64,000 nucleotides of DNA from Verrucomicrobium sp. BvORR034 (GCF_000739635.1 NZ_BATQ01000136.1:55325-119324); one strand, 5' to 3'. Positions 9,401 to 18,213 are shown, counted from the first letter of the stretch. Translations and numbers: made by a program. The notes: generated by a model from the sequence alone, not told the origin.

Positions 9401-9592
9401 ACGCGAAGCGTCTTGGAGTGCCGGTGGCTCGACCTAGCTTTCGCCAGCTGAGAAAGCGAACAAACGATATAGATGCAGCGGTCGGGTGAAAACGGCTCGA
9501 ACGATGACCCTTCGCTGAAACAGCAAACTCGGCAACATCGCCCACGGCTAGAGAACGGTGTCAAGCCACCGTACTCCAAGACGCTGGCGCGC
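9401..9592. repeat. Inverted-repeat element (about 190 bp, REP/MITE-like, family B)
   Basis: Arms 9401-9433 and 9560-9592 are imperfect inverted copies of each other. Both contain GCGTCTTGGAGT followed by CGGTGGCT and GAC; arm-to-arm differences are only a few bases. The roughly 125 bp between them has no convincing ORF. The layout (two palindromic arms around a spacer) resembles the REP pairs at 39791 and 63391 but with a different arm sequence. It fills the 328-bp gap between the 7774 gene and the EamA gene. Confidence 0.75.
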
Positions 9593-9625
9593 CATTGACC
9601 ACTCCATTGGCATCCCACCTCACAT

Positions 9626-9673
9626 CCACTGAGTTACCGGTTCACTGAATCACTGAATCACCGGACCACTGCC
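9626..9673 (-). repeat. Short tandem repeat (GTGATTCA family) abutting EamA stop
   Basis: Read on the minus strand, directly after the TAG stop at 9674-9676, is a run of imperfect 8-base units (GTGATTCA, GTGATTCA, GTGAACCG, GTAACTCA). The same family follows the synthase gene stop at 11656. Confidence 0.75.
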
Positions 9674-10579
9674 CTACCGTCGATTCACCACCGCAATTCC
9701 CGCCAGCACCAACAACGCCCCGACGACAAACTGCAGATGCAGCGGCTCCTTCAACAACAGGACTCCAAACGTGATCCCAAACAAGGGAGTCAGGAATGAA
9801 AACACGGAAAGCCGGGAGGCCAGATATTTCCTCAGCAGCCAGAACCAGAACAGATAGCTGCCAAAGGCGACAATCACTGTCTGAAACACAAGATTGGACC
9901 AGAGAAACGGCGTCAGGATCACTTTCTCAAAATCTCCATGCCACCACCCAAATGACACCGTCAGCACGGCGGCACCGACCAATTGATACAGCAAGGTCTT
10001 GCTGGCCGGAGCTTCTGAAAGGCGACTGCCCCGGATCACAATGGTGGTGGCCGCCCACGCCATGCCAGCCAAGATGCCCAAGGCATCCCCAATGAGGAGG
10101 TTCTTCCCGCCCGGGGCGAAGAGGCTGCCGGAGAAAGCCGCAATGATCCCTGCAAAAGCCAGTGCCACCCCGCCCCATTGGCGACCATTGAGTCGCTCCT
10201 CCTTCACAGAAAAATGCAACCCCAACGCGGCGAAGACAGGTGCTGTGTACAAGAACACCGCCATGTGTCCAGCGGTGGTAAAGTTCAGCCCCAGTGCCAC
10301 CAGCAGGAACTCGGCACCAAAGAGCCCACCCACAGCCAGCCCAGCCCGCAGCGTGCCATCTCGTACCGACAGACTTTCCCGCTGCACCACCATCAACCCT
10401 GCCAGCAGCAACGCCGCAAAGAACGACCGCAATCCCACTTGAAGCATGGGCGTCATCTCGGTAGCCGAGGCTTTGATCCCGACCTGTTGCAATCCCCAGA
10501 TCAAACACAGCCCCAACATCACAGCATAACTGAAGCCATCGAGGGGCTTGCGGAGCGGGAGGGCACTGGAGGGATTCAT
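9674..10579 (-). CDS. EamA/DMT-family transporter
   Basis: A 301-residue inner-membrane protein with ten hydrophobic segments in two EamA repeats (about 18-140 and 160-300), typical of drug/metabolite transporter family exporters (RhaT/YdcZ-like relatives). Characteristic segments are LIWGLQQVGIKAS near the start, FTTAGHMAVFLYTAPVFAALG at the end of the first repeat, and FLTPLFGITFGVLLLKEPLHLQF near the C-terminus. The substrate is unknown. It is transcribed divergently from phzF with only 57 bp between the start codons and a perfect 10-bp inverted repeat in that gap, so the pair is probably co-regulated. A GTGATTCA-type repeat begins directly at its stop codon. Confidence 0.92.
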   Translation of the reverse strand: MNPSSALPLRKPLDGFSYAVMLGLCLIWGLQQVGIKASATEMTPMLQVGLRSFFAALLLAGLMVVQRESLSVRDGTLRAGLAVGGLFGAEFLLVALGLNFTTAGHMAVFLYTAPVFAALGLHFSVKEERLNGRQWGGVALAFAGIIAAFSGSLFAPGGKNLLIGDALGILAGMAWAATTIVIRGSRLSEAPASKTLLYQLVGAAVLTVSFGWWHGDFEKVILTPFLWSNLVFQTVIVAFGSYLFWFWLLRKYLASRLSVFSFLTPLFGITFGVLLLKEPLHLQFVVGALLVLAGIAVVNRR

Positions 10580-10602
10580 TCTTGACGCTTCTAGCGGAAG
10601 TT

Positions 10603-10627
10603 CCTTACGTTCCTCGCGAACGTAAGG
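10603..10627. promoter_or_regulatory. Perfect inverted repeat between divergent eamA and phzF (operator candidate)
   Basis: CCTTACGTTC (10603-10612) and GAACGTAAGG (10618-10627) are perfect reverse complements with a 5-base spacer. The site lies 23 bp from the EamA start and 9 bp from the PhzF start. In DNA it would suit a dimeric repressor acting on both genes; in RNA it would form a hairpin just ahead of the PhzF start. Which of these applies is not known. Confidence 0.6.
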
Positions 10628-10636
10628 GATATCAAC

Positions 10637-11542
10637 ATGTCAAGCCACGCCCCGCACGCCACGAGAGAGGTCCCCTTCAAGCAGGTGGACGTCTTCACCG
10701 CCCGCCCCTACCAGGGCAACCCTGTGGCGGTCATCCTGGACGCCACTGGCATGGACAGCCTCCAGATGCAGCAGATCGCCAACTGGACGAATCTCTCTGA
10801 GACCACCTTCGTCCTGCCACCCCAAGATCCTGCGGCAAACTATCGCGTGCGCATCTTCACACCTCAGGACGAGCTTCCCTTTGCAGGTCACCCCACGCTC
10901 GGCACCGCCCATGCCCTGCTGGAGTCCGGCCTCATCCAGGCTTTCTCAGGCCGACTCGTACAGGAATGTGCCGCCGGCTTGATCGAGCTGACCGTAAGCC
11001 CATCCCACGGAGGTTCGCCCGAGATCGCATTCCAGTTGCCCACGGCGAAGTTCACCCTGCTGGATGCCTCCCAGATCGATGAACTGGAGGCCATTCTCGG
11101 TGCCGCCATCGAGCGATCCTTCCCTGTGACCCTTACCGATGTGGGCCCACGATGGACCATCGCTCAACTGAAAAACGCTGAAGCGGTTCTCGCCGTTCAA
11201 CCCGACTTCGCCAGCATGGCCAAGTTTGACCTCGCGCTGGGTGCTTCTGGCGTCACCCTCTTCGGCCCCCATCAGCCTGGCCATTCTGCAACCTACGAAG
11301 TACGATCCTTCGCACCTTCTCATGGAGTGAACGAAGATCCCGTCTGCGGCAGTGGCAATGGCAGTGTGGCCGCCGCCCTGCTCCACCATGGCCGTACCAG
11401 ATCGCACACCAGCGGCTATACCGCCACCCAAGGCATCAAGGTCGGTCGCGCCGGGCATATCACGGTCCAATACCCGCCGAATGGCTCCATCCATATCGGT
11501 GGACAGTCCGTCACCTGCGTCGAGGGCGTCATCCGCATCTAA
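10637..11542 (+). CDS. PhzF-family isomerase/epimerase
   Basis: A 301-residue member of the PhzF superfamily (phenazine biosynthesis PhzF / YddE-type isomerases, diaminopimelate-epimerase fold). Signature segments are FKQVDVFTARPYQGNPVAV at residues 11-29, NLSETTFVL carrying the catalytic glutamate near residue 54, RIFTPQDELPFAGHPTLGTA near 74-93, and EDPVCGSGNGSVAA near 233-246. Length is normal for the family. The phenazine pathway itself is not present in the window, so this is probably a housekeeping PhzF relative of unknown substrate. The start ATG 10637 follows a GTAAGGGA stretch that could act as a ribosome site and overlaps the right arm of the inverted repeat. Confidence 0.93.
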   Translation: MSSHAPHATREVPFKQVDVFTARPYQGNPVAVILDATGMDSLQMQQIANWTNLSETTFVLPPQDPAANYRVRIFTPQDELPFAGHPTLGTAHALLESGLIQAFSGRLVQECAAGLIELTVSPSHGGSPEIAFQLPTAKFTLLDASQIDELEAILGAAIERSFPVTLTDVGPRWTIAQLKNAEAVLAVQPDFASMAKFDLALGASGVTLFGPHQPGHSATYEVRSFAPSHGVNEDPVCGSGNGSVAAALLHHGRTRSHTSGYTATQGIKVGRAGHITVQYPPNGSIHIGGQSVTCVEGVIRI

Positions 11543-11603
11543 GGCGGATCAAATGACACAATGCCCGGGCATCAAGGAAACAACTGCTGCTCGACCCGGC
11601 TCT

Positions 11604-11664
11604 TCAGCAACCGGACCGCTGAATTGCTTAACTACCGAATCACTGGATTACTGATTCACCGGTT
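11604..11664 (-). repeat. Short tandem repeat (GTGATTCA family) spanning the synthase stop
   Basis: On the minus strand the terminal codons and stop of the synthase (CGG TGA) are part of a CCGGTGAATCAGTAATCC run that continues as diverged 8-base units to about 11604. It is the same family as 9626-9673. Confidence 0.7.
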
Positions 11665-12708
11665 GCCGAAGTAGCGCTCTGCGAGCTTTCTCATGCCTCC
11701 CTTACGCAGCACCGCCATCCCCGCATCTAGCAGCACCTTGCTCACCTCCCCACGGGACACTTTCACACCATCCTGTAGGGTGGGCCAGTCAGCGGCCTCG
11801 ATCAACGCCAGCGTCTTGATCCCCAACAGTAAAGGCAAGGCTGTGGCATAGAGCAGCCGCTTGTTCTTTACTTCATCCAGATACCGTACGCCTTCGTGCA
11901 GGTGCTCATGACACAGCTTCTTCCACGGCGTCAACAAGGGCATGAGCTTTGCAGGATCCGCCTGCACATCCCCCACACTCAGCCCCGCGGCCTGGAGCGC
12001 TTCTTCAGGAATGTAGCACCGCCCTAGCTTCAGATCCTTGCCAGGATCCCGCAGAATGTTCACCAGTTGCAGCCCCTTGCCATAGCGGATGCCCCGTGTC
12101 ACCATCTCATCCAGGCTCACCCCCTCGTTGAAGGAGCCTTCCGCTTCTGTCGCACACAATCGGGTCCAAAACTCCCCGACACAGCCTGCCACTAGGTAGG
12201 TGTAGTCATCCAAGTCCCGAGTCGTTGCCAGCGCACGCAGCTGTCCGTCTCCGGGAAAACGTTGTATGTCCAGCATCTGCCCTTGGATGATGGGCCCCAG
12301 TACACCCATCATGGCAGACTTTTGGCCCTCGGGGGACGCGTGGAAAGCATTCAGAGCCTCTTGCAGGCGCTCCAGGAGACGCGCCTCATGCGCATCCTCC
12401 TGATGCGGAACAAAATCCACCAGCAACCGGGCCACCAGCACGCCCTCGGCGATAGGATCACGCAGTGGCAGTCTCACCCGCCTTTCGAACTCGGCCAGGC
12501 AGGTCAAACGTACCGCATCGGGCACCTGGATCGTATCCGCCATGGTGTCCGCCGCCCGCGCCAGCAGGTACGCCAGGGAAAGCGGCTCTCGCAATCCTTG
12601 CGGCAGTGCCTTGAGCGTGAGATAAAAGGATCGGGACACGCCCTCCAGCAGTTTCCCGCCCAGTTCTTCTGCTCCAGTCATTGGTTGAACATTTTCTCCT
12701 TGTTCCAT
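11656..12708 (-). CDS. Squalene/phytoene synthase family protein
   Basis: A head-to-head prenyl synthase of about 350 residues. The two Asp-rich diphosphate-binding motifs are visible: AADTMADTIQ (first DxxxD) and NILRDPGKDLKLGRCYIP (second DxxxD with the family GR-x-Y-x-P end). The N-terminus SRSFYLTLKALP is also typical. Such enzymes make squalene (HpnC/HpnD, for hopanoids), phytoene or diapophytoene; the product cannot be chosen here since no desaturase or cyclase is nearby. The start is uncertain: ATG 12708 avoids overlap with the divergent hemW, while ATG 12681 has an AAGGAG 14 bases upstream; the frame is open to 12945. The 3' end lies in a short tandem repeat that supplies the stop codon. 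Confidence 0.85.
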   Translation of the reverse strand: MEQGENVQPMTGAEELGGKLLEGVSRSFYLTLKALPQGLREPLSLAYLLARAADTMADTIQVPDAVRLTCLAEFERRVRLPLRDPIAEGVLVARLLVDFVPHQEDAHEARLLERLQEALNAFHASPEGQKSAMMGVLGPIIQGQMLDIQRFPGDGQLRALATTRDLDDYTYLVAGCVGEFWTRLCATEAEGSFNEGVSLDEMVTRGIRYGKGLQLVNILRDPGKDLKLGRCYIPEEALQAAGLSVGDVQADPAKLMPLLTPWKKLCHEHLHEGVRYLDEVKNKRLLYATALPLLLGIKTLALIEAADWPTLQDGVKVSRGEVSKVLLDAGMAVLRKGGMRKLAERYFGNR

Positions 12709-12735
12709 CTTAAATCCGAAATCTGATTCTGTCTC

Positions 12736-13851
12736 TTGCCGTCTCATCTTTACCTTCACATCCCCTTCTGTCATCGGATCTGCCCGTACTGTAGTTTCTA
12801 TAAACACACCCTGGGCGGCACAGATATGGGAGCCTTTGTAAAGGCCGTGCTGCGGGAACTGGAGTTGCACCAGCGGACGATGCCAGTGACCGCTCGCACC
12901 ATTTATCTGGGTGGCGGCACACCGACCGCGTTGAGCGAGAAGCATCTGGCCACCCTGCTGACGGGACTAAAGGAAGCAGCCGCGGCTTCCGGCACCGTGC
13001 TCGACGAGTTTGGCCTTGAGGCCAATCCCAAAACTGTGAGCGCCAGCAAGGCCCGCTTGTTAAAGGAACTGGGCGTCACCCGCGTCAGCCTGGGGGTGCA
13101 AGCCTGGGACGAGCCCACCTTGAAACTTCTGGGCCGGGATCATGCGCCGGATGAAGCGGTGGAGACCTTTCACATCCTGCGGGAGGCGGGCATTCCCAGT
13201 CTCAACGTCGATCTCATGTTTTCCATCCCCGGCCAGACGTTGAAGGTCTGGAATGCGGGCCTGGAAAAAACGCTCTCGCTGGGCTCCGACCACGTGTCGT
13301 GCTACAACCTCACGTATGAGGAGGATACCGAGTTCCTCTCCCAGCTTCAGGCCGGAGTTCTGGATACGGATGAAGACCGTGACGCCGATCACTTTCAGTC
13401 CACGATGGACATCCTTGAGGCCGCCGGCTTCGAGCACTACGAGATCTCCAACTACGCCCGTCCCGGCCATCGCTCCGTGCACAACCAGGCCTACTGGCGC
13501 GGGGCCGACTATCTGGGCCTGGGCCCTTCCGCCAGCTCCACGGTCAAGCGGGTACGATGGAAGAACATCCCCGACACTGCCGGCTATATCCGTCTGCTGG
13601 AAGAAGGGCGTCTGCCCATCACCGAATCCGAAGAGCTCACCGACCGCCAGTGGCTCATTGAACGTGTCGCCCTGGAACTACGCACCGCCGAAGGCATGAG
13701 CCGCGAGCGTGTCGCCCCTTCCCAAGCCGAAGCCCTGACCATGCTGGTCACCGAAGGGCTCGTGACCACCACTGCCGACCGAGTGATCCTCACCCGCGCC
13801 GGCAAGGCCCTCTCCGACAGAATCGCAGAACAACTGCTGCCAGACGAGTAG
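12736..13851 (+). CDS. hemW: HemW-like radical SAM heme chaperone
   Basis: A 371-residue HemN/HemW-family radical SAM protein. The cluster motif CxxxCxxC is at C12, C16, C19 within HIPFCHRICPYCSF, and is followed by YLGGGTPTALS and the substrate-side EANPKTV strand. LMFSIPGQT, NLTYEEDTEF and HYEISNYARPGHRSVHNQAYW are further HemW signatures, ending in a HemN C-terminal winged-helix region. HemW proteins bind heme and deliver it to respiratory enzymes; they are distinct from coproporphyrinogen dehydrogenase HemN, which has an extra N-terminal extension. Translation starts at TTG 12736; no in-frame ATG precedes the Cys motif. It is divergent from the synthase with 27 bp or less between starts. 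A long inverted AT-rich repeat follows the stop. Confidence 0.9.
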   Translation: MPSHLYLHIPFCHRICPYCSFYKHTLGGTDMGAFVKAVLRELELHQRTMPVTARTIYLGGGTPTALSEKHLATLLTGLKEAAAASGTVLDEFGLEANPKTVSASKARLLKELGVTRVSLGVQAWDEPTLKLLGRDHAPDEAVETFHILREAGIPSLNVDLMFSIPGQTLKVWNAGLEKTLSLGSDHVSCYNLTYEEDTEFLSQLQAGVLDTDEDRDADHFQSTMDILEAAGFEHYEISNYARPGHRSVHNQAYWRGADYLGLGPSASSTVKRVRWKNIPDTAGYIRLLEEGRLPITESEELTDRQWLIERVALELRTAEGMSRERVAPSQAEALTMLVTEGLVTTTADRVILTRAGKALSDRIAEQLLPDE

Positions 13852-13858
13852 TACAAAT

Positions 13859-13963
13859 AATTAGGAATTTTGAATTCGGAATTAGGAATGAATTGAAACC
13901 AAAGGCACACCACCGCCCGCCGTTCGATGTTCATTCCTAATTCCTAATTCATCATTCCTAATT
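13859..13963. repeat. AATTAGGAAT repeats forming a long hairpin between convergent genes
   Basis: Copies of AATTAGGAAT occur in direct orientation at 13859 and 13880, and as their complement near 13934 and 13954. GGAATTAGGAATGAA (13878-13892) pairs exactly with 13930-13944, and 13859-13868 pairs with 13954-13963. The array starts just after the hemW TAG and, on the other strand, contains the TAG of the FAD oxidoreductase (13958-13960). It could act as a bidirectional terminator. Confidence 0.75.
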
Positions 13964-16066
13964 TTTCGAAAGCCACTGCACCGCATCGGCCACCACGTAG
14001 CCATCGGCGCCTTCGTTGGTGATGGTCACCACGGCGGCTACTTCTTTGGTGAACTGAAAGGTGCCCAGGGAGACGAAGAGCCCGTCAATTGGGGGCATGA
14101 CTTTCTGATTCACGGAAACCACCTTTTCCCCGTCCGCGCTGAGCACTTTGACCTTGGCATTTGAGGCGCGGTTCGTGTTGTGGGGCACTGCCAGACGCAC
14201 TTCGTAGGCACCAGCCTTGGGAAGGACGGTCTCGAATCGGGCACTGCAATTGCCGTCGTTCACATTGCCATCATGGTGGTAGCCTTCGCCGATGAAACGC
14301 TTGGCAACCTTGCTTTCGCCCCAGTTGCCCTTGAACTCCGCCTTGGCATCATCCACCACCACGCCCTTGAGCTTGGAGGCATCGATGCCACCCTTGTCCT
14401 CCGCTTTGATCAGATGCGGAGCTTCAAGGATCTGGCCGTCTTTGAGCAGACGTTCACGCAGATCTTTATAGGGCACGTCCTGTACCGCGGAGCCCGAATC
14501 AATGGCCATAACCGCCGCAGTGGCGGAGGACTGGGCCAGGATCATAAACACCGGTTCCATGCGGATGGAACCAAAGGCGATGTGTGTGCTGGAAACGCAG
14601 ACTGGCACCAGCAGGTTGTCTGCCTGACCCTTCTTCGGCACCAGGGAGCCATAGGCGATCTCGTACGGACCATTGGTGGAGACGCCAATATCCCCTTCAT
14701 TCTGCACATAACCTTCAGGCGTGATGTAGCGCTGCACATTGTGCGAGTCGATCGTGTAGGAACCCATGCCCACGGACTCTGGGGTGGGTTTCTTCTTGCG
14801 CAGTTCGTTCTCCGTCATCACGAAGGCACCCACCATGCGGCGGGCTTCGCGGATGTAGAGTTGCGGAGACCAGTTCCCATTGTCCTGGAATTCATCCTTG
14901 GGCAAGCCCCAGCGCTTCATCTCGTTGCGCACCTCAGATGGCACACGTGGATCATTGGCGATGAAGTAGAGCCAGCCTTTCTGATAGGTCTCATGCTCCT
15001 TGATAATTTCCTTGCGCCGTTCATACGAGGCATCCGGGTAGTCGTAGTTGTACCCGATGTTGTCCGTACTGAAGGGGCCGTGGTTGTTCGTATCCGTCTT
15101 GTGGTTCGGGATGGGATCGAATTTCTCAAACGTCTCCCGCCAGCCAGCATCAAACACCCGCACCAGCATCTCATACTGCTTGGCATCATACCCATCCGGC
15201 TTCTCAAACGGGATACGATTGTCGGGATGATCCGTCAGGCACATACGAAAGCAGTAGGCCTGCACCCGCTTGTCTTCCTCGCCAAACTTGCCAGGAGATG
15301 CAGCGCTCACGCGAGGCAGCACCCCGCTCTTGGGATCGCCCGGCACCACGTAGGGACTGATCTTGTCCTTCAGCACACCGAAGTGATGCCGGTGATGCAG
15401 CACCCCTGTCTGCACGCCATTGGCCGTCTCACCATACTTGCTGTTGGCCTCACGCCCCACGTGGTAGTCCACCGCCGCCGCAGCCATGAGATCCCCCTCG
15501 TAGGTGGCATCAATGAACATCTTTCCCGTGAGGGTCTTGCCGCTGAGCATGGTGATGCCCGTGATGCGACTGCCTTCCTTTTTCACCCCCTTGGAGCGAT
15601 CCAGCCATTCATCACGCAGCACAGGAATGTTGAACTCCTTTACATAGTCCTCGAACACCTGCTCTGCTACATGAGGCTCGAAGATCCACATCGTGCGATT
15701 TTCGCCATCCATGGCCGGTGTGCCCTGGCCTTTGTTGCCGTACTCCGTCTTCTTCTGCTGCTTCCAGGCTTCTGGCTTGTCGTAGTGCATCCAGACACGA
15801 TGATAGAAGTCACGCGACAATCCGCCGATGACCGCCTTGTTGCCGGTGTCGGTGAAGCCGAGACCGCCGCTGGACAGGCCACCCAGGTGCTTGTCTGGAC
15901 CCACCACCACGGCCGTCTTGCCCATTTTCTTGGCCTGCACGGCGGCGATCACCCCCGCAGCTGTACCACCATAGACCACCACGTCATACTCCTCTGCGCG
16001 AGCTGCCAGAGGCAGGCCCACGATGAGGGTCGAAACCATCCAAGTGCGAAGCGATTGATGCATCAT
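13958..16066 (-). CDS. Exported FAD-dependent oxidoreductase with C-terminal golvesin-like domain
   Basis: About 702 residues. A signal peptide (MMHQSLRTW then a hydrophobic stretch ending AARAEE) is followed by an FAD_oxidored domain starting EEYDVVVYGGTAAGVIAAVQ and LGGLSSGGLGFTDTG, the usual pattern of PVC-group FAD-dependent oxidoreductases. The last 130 residues (FKGNWGES to VADAVQWLSKN) resemble the golvesin/xanthan-lyase-associated C-terminal domain, a beta-sandwich that probably binds polysaccharide. Function is unknown; such proteins are common next to sulfatases and glycoside-related genes in Verrucomicrobiota. The frame is open to 16225, but the signal peptide fixes the start at ATG 16066 or 16063. 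It is convergent with hemW, the 3' ends meeting inside an inverted repeat. Confidence 0.85.
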   Translation of the reverse strand: MMHQSLRTWMVSTLIVGLPLAARAEEYDVVVYGGTAAGVIAAVQAKKMGKTAVVVGPDKHLGGLSSGGLGFTDTGNKAVIGGLSRDFYHRVWMHYDKPEAWKQQKKTEYGNKGQGTPAMDGENRTMWIFEPHVAEQVFEDYVKEFNIPVLRDEWLDRSKGVKKEGSRITGITMLSGKTLTGKMFIDATYEGDLMAAAAVDYHVGREANSKYGETANGVQTGVLHHRHHFGVLKDKISPYVVPGDPKSGVLPRVSAASPGKFGEEDKRVQAYCFRMCLTDHPDNRIPFEKPDGYDAKQYEMLVRVFDAGWRETFEKFDPIPNHKTDTNNHGPFSTDNIGYNYDYPDASYERRKEIIKEHETYQKGWLYFIANDPRVPSEVRNEMKRWGLPKDEFQDNGNWSPQLYIREARRMVGAFVMTENELRKKKPTPESVGMGSYTIDSHNVQRYITPEGYVQNEGDIGVSTNGPYEIAYGSLVPKKGQADNLLVPVCVSSTHIAFGSIRMEPVFMILAQSSATAAVMAIDSGSAVQDVPYKDLRERLLKDGQILEAPHLIKAEDKGGIDASKLKGVVVDDAKAEFKGNWGESKVAKRFIGEGYHHDGNVNDGNCSARFETVLPKAGAYEVRLAVPHNTNRASNAKVKVLSADGEKVVSVNQKVMPPIDGLFVSLGTFQFTKEVAAVVTITNEGADGYVVADAVQWLSKN

Positions 16067-16280
16067 GAGGGAACGCGCATTTAATTTCGAATCTTCAAAT
16101 AACAGATCAGCCGACTTTATGTCGCCATCTCTGAAGGTCCATGTTAGTCCTTTTGGACAGAAGGAATCAATCCCCAACCACGCGGAAGAGGTGTCCTGGA
16201 GTGGCAAGTGCGCCCTTTCCTGCATTCCAAGGGAACCATTTCTCCTGCCGCCACGTAATGAGATTTACTGAGACATCGAA

Positions 16281-16856
16281 ATGCCTCCTGTTTCCATGAT
16301 CTTCCGCCCCGTTTCCCTGCCAGTTACGTTCGCTGGTCAGTTGCTCCTCACTTCCATGCCTGGATACCAGGATGGTGATGTAGAGCGTCCTCTCGCCGCC
16401 TGGAACGCTCTGCGTGAGAAGGCGGGTGACGACAAGGTGACGCTCGTCTGCCTGACAAGCGAGGCTGAGATCCAGTCCAAATCACCCCGCTACGCCCGCT
16501 CGCTGACCCAGGGCCGCTGGGGAGGACGCCGCATCAGCCATCCCGTACCAGACTTTGACATCCCTGGCGATGCTGAGCTCTATCACCTGATGGTGCTGGA
16601 GATGGGCAAACGCATCCGTCAGGGCGGCACCGTTCTCATCCACTGTGCGGCAGGAGTCGGTCGTACGGGTACTGCCGCAGTCTGCGTCTTGCTGACGCTG
16701 GGCATCCCCTTGCACGAGGCCCTCAGCCTGGTACGCAGCGCTGGCAGCGGTCCTGAGACCGCCGAGCAGCGCCGGTTTGTAGAAGACTTTGCCAACAGCC
16801 GCATCCTGCGCACGGCCACCACCCCGCTTACTTCGCGGCCGGGCTCCTCCAGATGA
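16281..16856 (+). CDS. Protein tyrosine phosphatase-like (dual-specificity type) protein
   Basis: 191 residues with the PTP P-loop HCAAGVGRTG (H121, C122, R128), giving the nucleophile cysteine and the phosphate-binding arginine. The upstream segment SHPVPDFDIPGDAELYHLM contains a P-D-F-D motif that could supply the general-acid aspartate. Size and motif spacing fit small cyclin-dependent-kinase-inhibitor-3-like or dual-specificity phosphatases. No signal peptide is seen. The last 29 bases overlap the end of the convergent 16828 gene. The start is ATG 16281, with ATG 16296 possible. The substrate is unknown. Confidence 0.85.
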   Translation: MPPVSMIFRPVSLPVTFAGQLLLTSMPGYQDGDVERPLAAWNALREKAGDDKVTLVCLTSEAEIQSKSPRYARSLTQGRWGGRRISHPVPDFDIPGDAELYHLMVLEMGKRIRQGGTVLIHCAAGVGRTGTAAVCVLLTLGIPLHEALSLVRSAGSGPETAEQRRFVEDFANSRILRTATTPLTSRPGSSR

Positions 16857-18102
16857 TCCGTGCGGCGAACACCGCGTTGTCAGATCCATACTTCATGGGG
16901 ATCGTGTAGTCGTACGGGTTGGGTGGATTCGTCTGCATCCACTCCGTCACCGTGACCCATGTCTCGCGATCGTTCACTTTCGTGACGCCGAAATTCCCCA
17001 GGCGCGCACCACGATTGGGCACCAGAATTCGCTCCGTGCTTCGGATGACGCAGAGATTTTCCGGATCCACCTGTCCGATGAAAAGAGGCGCGCGATGCCG
17101 GAAGACATGATCATTGTTCGCGCCCTTCCGGGTGTACACCAGAAACAGCCCCTGTTCATGCGTCACCCAATGCTGCTGGGTGTTGTAGTTGCCTAGTTCC
17201 GAGCCGTCATCCCAGGTCCACATCTTGGGTGGGGAGAAGTTCAAGCCGTCTTCACTGGTGGAGACATAGCCAGCCTTGTCATGGCGCATTGTCAGGTAGT
17301 AGCGGCCATTGTACTGGGTCAGAGAAGGCTCGCCCAGACCGCGATCAGACGGGACGGTCAACTCCGACCCGTGGGCGACATAGGTGAGGCGCGTGCCGTC
17401 AAACCGGCACCGCACCACCGTCACAGAGGTCTGCTTGGCCTCCGGGTTTTTGAAATAGATCGGCAGAAGGATGTCCCCGTCCGGCAAGTCCACGCGCTGC
17501 ACGCAGCCCGCCCCCGCGCTCTGAAAACGGGGCTCGGCCGGCATGGCCATGGCTTCCCATCTCGTCCATTGGCGGGTGGCTTCGTCATAGACAGCGTAGC
17601 AAGTCTCCCGGCGACGCTCATGCATCACCTTGTTGTCCTTGTACCGGGCGGTATGGCCGATCCCCAACAACTTGCCACTGCGAGCGTGCCAGGCAGGCCA
17701 GAAGTCACACGCCACCACCTCCACGCCATTGGCCTCCGTCCGCCTCCCCAGAGTATCCGGGTGCGAGGTCGGCCCACTCCAAGTGAACCCGAGGTCGTCG
17801 GTGCGCATGTCGTTCAGTTCATAAAATACGTCGCTGCTCTTCAGCAGCAACTTCTGCAGGGTGAGCACCACCTTGGGAGGATTCCCCGGCAGAGCACAGG
17901 CCCGGGCATGCACCCAGCAAGTCTTCTTGTCAAAACCGGTCGAGAGCGTCTCCAGCCGGATATCATACTCCGGTGCCTCCGGCACTGATTTACCAAGCTC
18001 CGCCGCCCGCAGCGACAGCCCCCCCATCGCCACCACCATCCCTGCCCGAAAATGGAATTTGAGACCCATCTGCATTTCCACCAAACGCGACCACCGCCTC
18101 AT
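16828..18102 (-). CDS. Exported sialidase-like (BNR) protein
   Basis: A 424-residue protein with an N-terminal basic-hydrophobic signal (MRRWSRL, then AGMVVAMGGLSLRAAE). The body has repeating beta-blade segments typical of the six-bladed sialidase/exo-alpha-sialidase fold, including LGFTWSGPTSHPD, VQRVDLPDGDILLPIYF, and GLGEPSLTQYNGRYYLTMRHDKAGYVSTSEDGLNFSPP with an Asp-box-like S-x-D-G-x-x-F turn. The usual arginine triad cannot be confirmed by eye, so enzymatic activity is not certain. The start at 18102 is chosen because GGAGGAGGG lies just upstream on the minus strand, one of the few good Shine-Dalgarno sites in the window; the frame is open to 18132. It is divergent from the Dabb gene and overlaps the phosphatase gene at its 3' end. 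Confidence 0.78.
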   Translation of the reverse strand: MRRWSRLVEMQMGLKFHFRAGMVVAMGGLSLRAAELGKSVPEAPEYDIRLETLSTGFDKKTCWVHARACALPGNPPKVVLTLQKLLLKSSDVFYELNDMRTDDLGFTWSGPTSHPDTLGRRTEANGVEVVACDFWPAWHARSGKLLGIGHTARYKDNKVMHERRRETCYAVYDEATRQWTRWEAMAMPAEPRFQSAGAGCVQRVDLPDGDILLPIYFKNPEAKQTSVTVVRCRFDGTRLTYVAHGSELTVPSDRGLGEPSLTQYNGRYYLTMRHDKAGYVSTSEDGLNFSPPKMWTWDDGSELGNYNTQQHWVTHEQGLFLVYTRKGANNDHVFRHRAPLFIGQVDPENLCVIRSTERILVPNRGARLGNFGVTKVNDRETWVTVTEWMQTNPPNPYDYTIPMKYGSDNAVFAARIIWRSPAAK

Positions 18103-18213
18103 TTCCCTCCTCCAAGGCACAAATCCGGGCAAAAAAGCTTTGCACCACCCACCTCCTGTTCCAAAATTCCCCCATCGAACCTCGTTCGATCAACCTTCCA
18201 ACTTCCTGCCGCC

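Noticed and set aside
14180..16084. A 634-codon plus-strand ORF
   Set aside because: It is antisense to the FAD oxidoreductase gene, is rich in His, Leu and Arg without domain pattern, and reflects GC-rich third positions.
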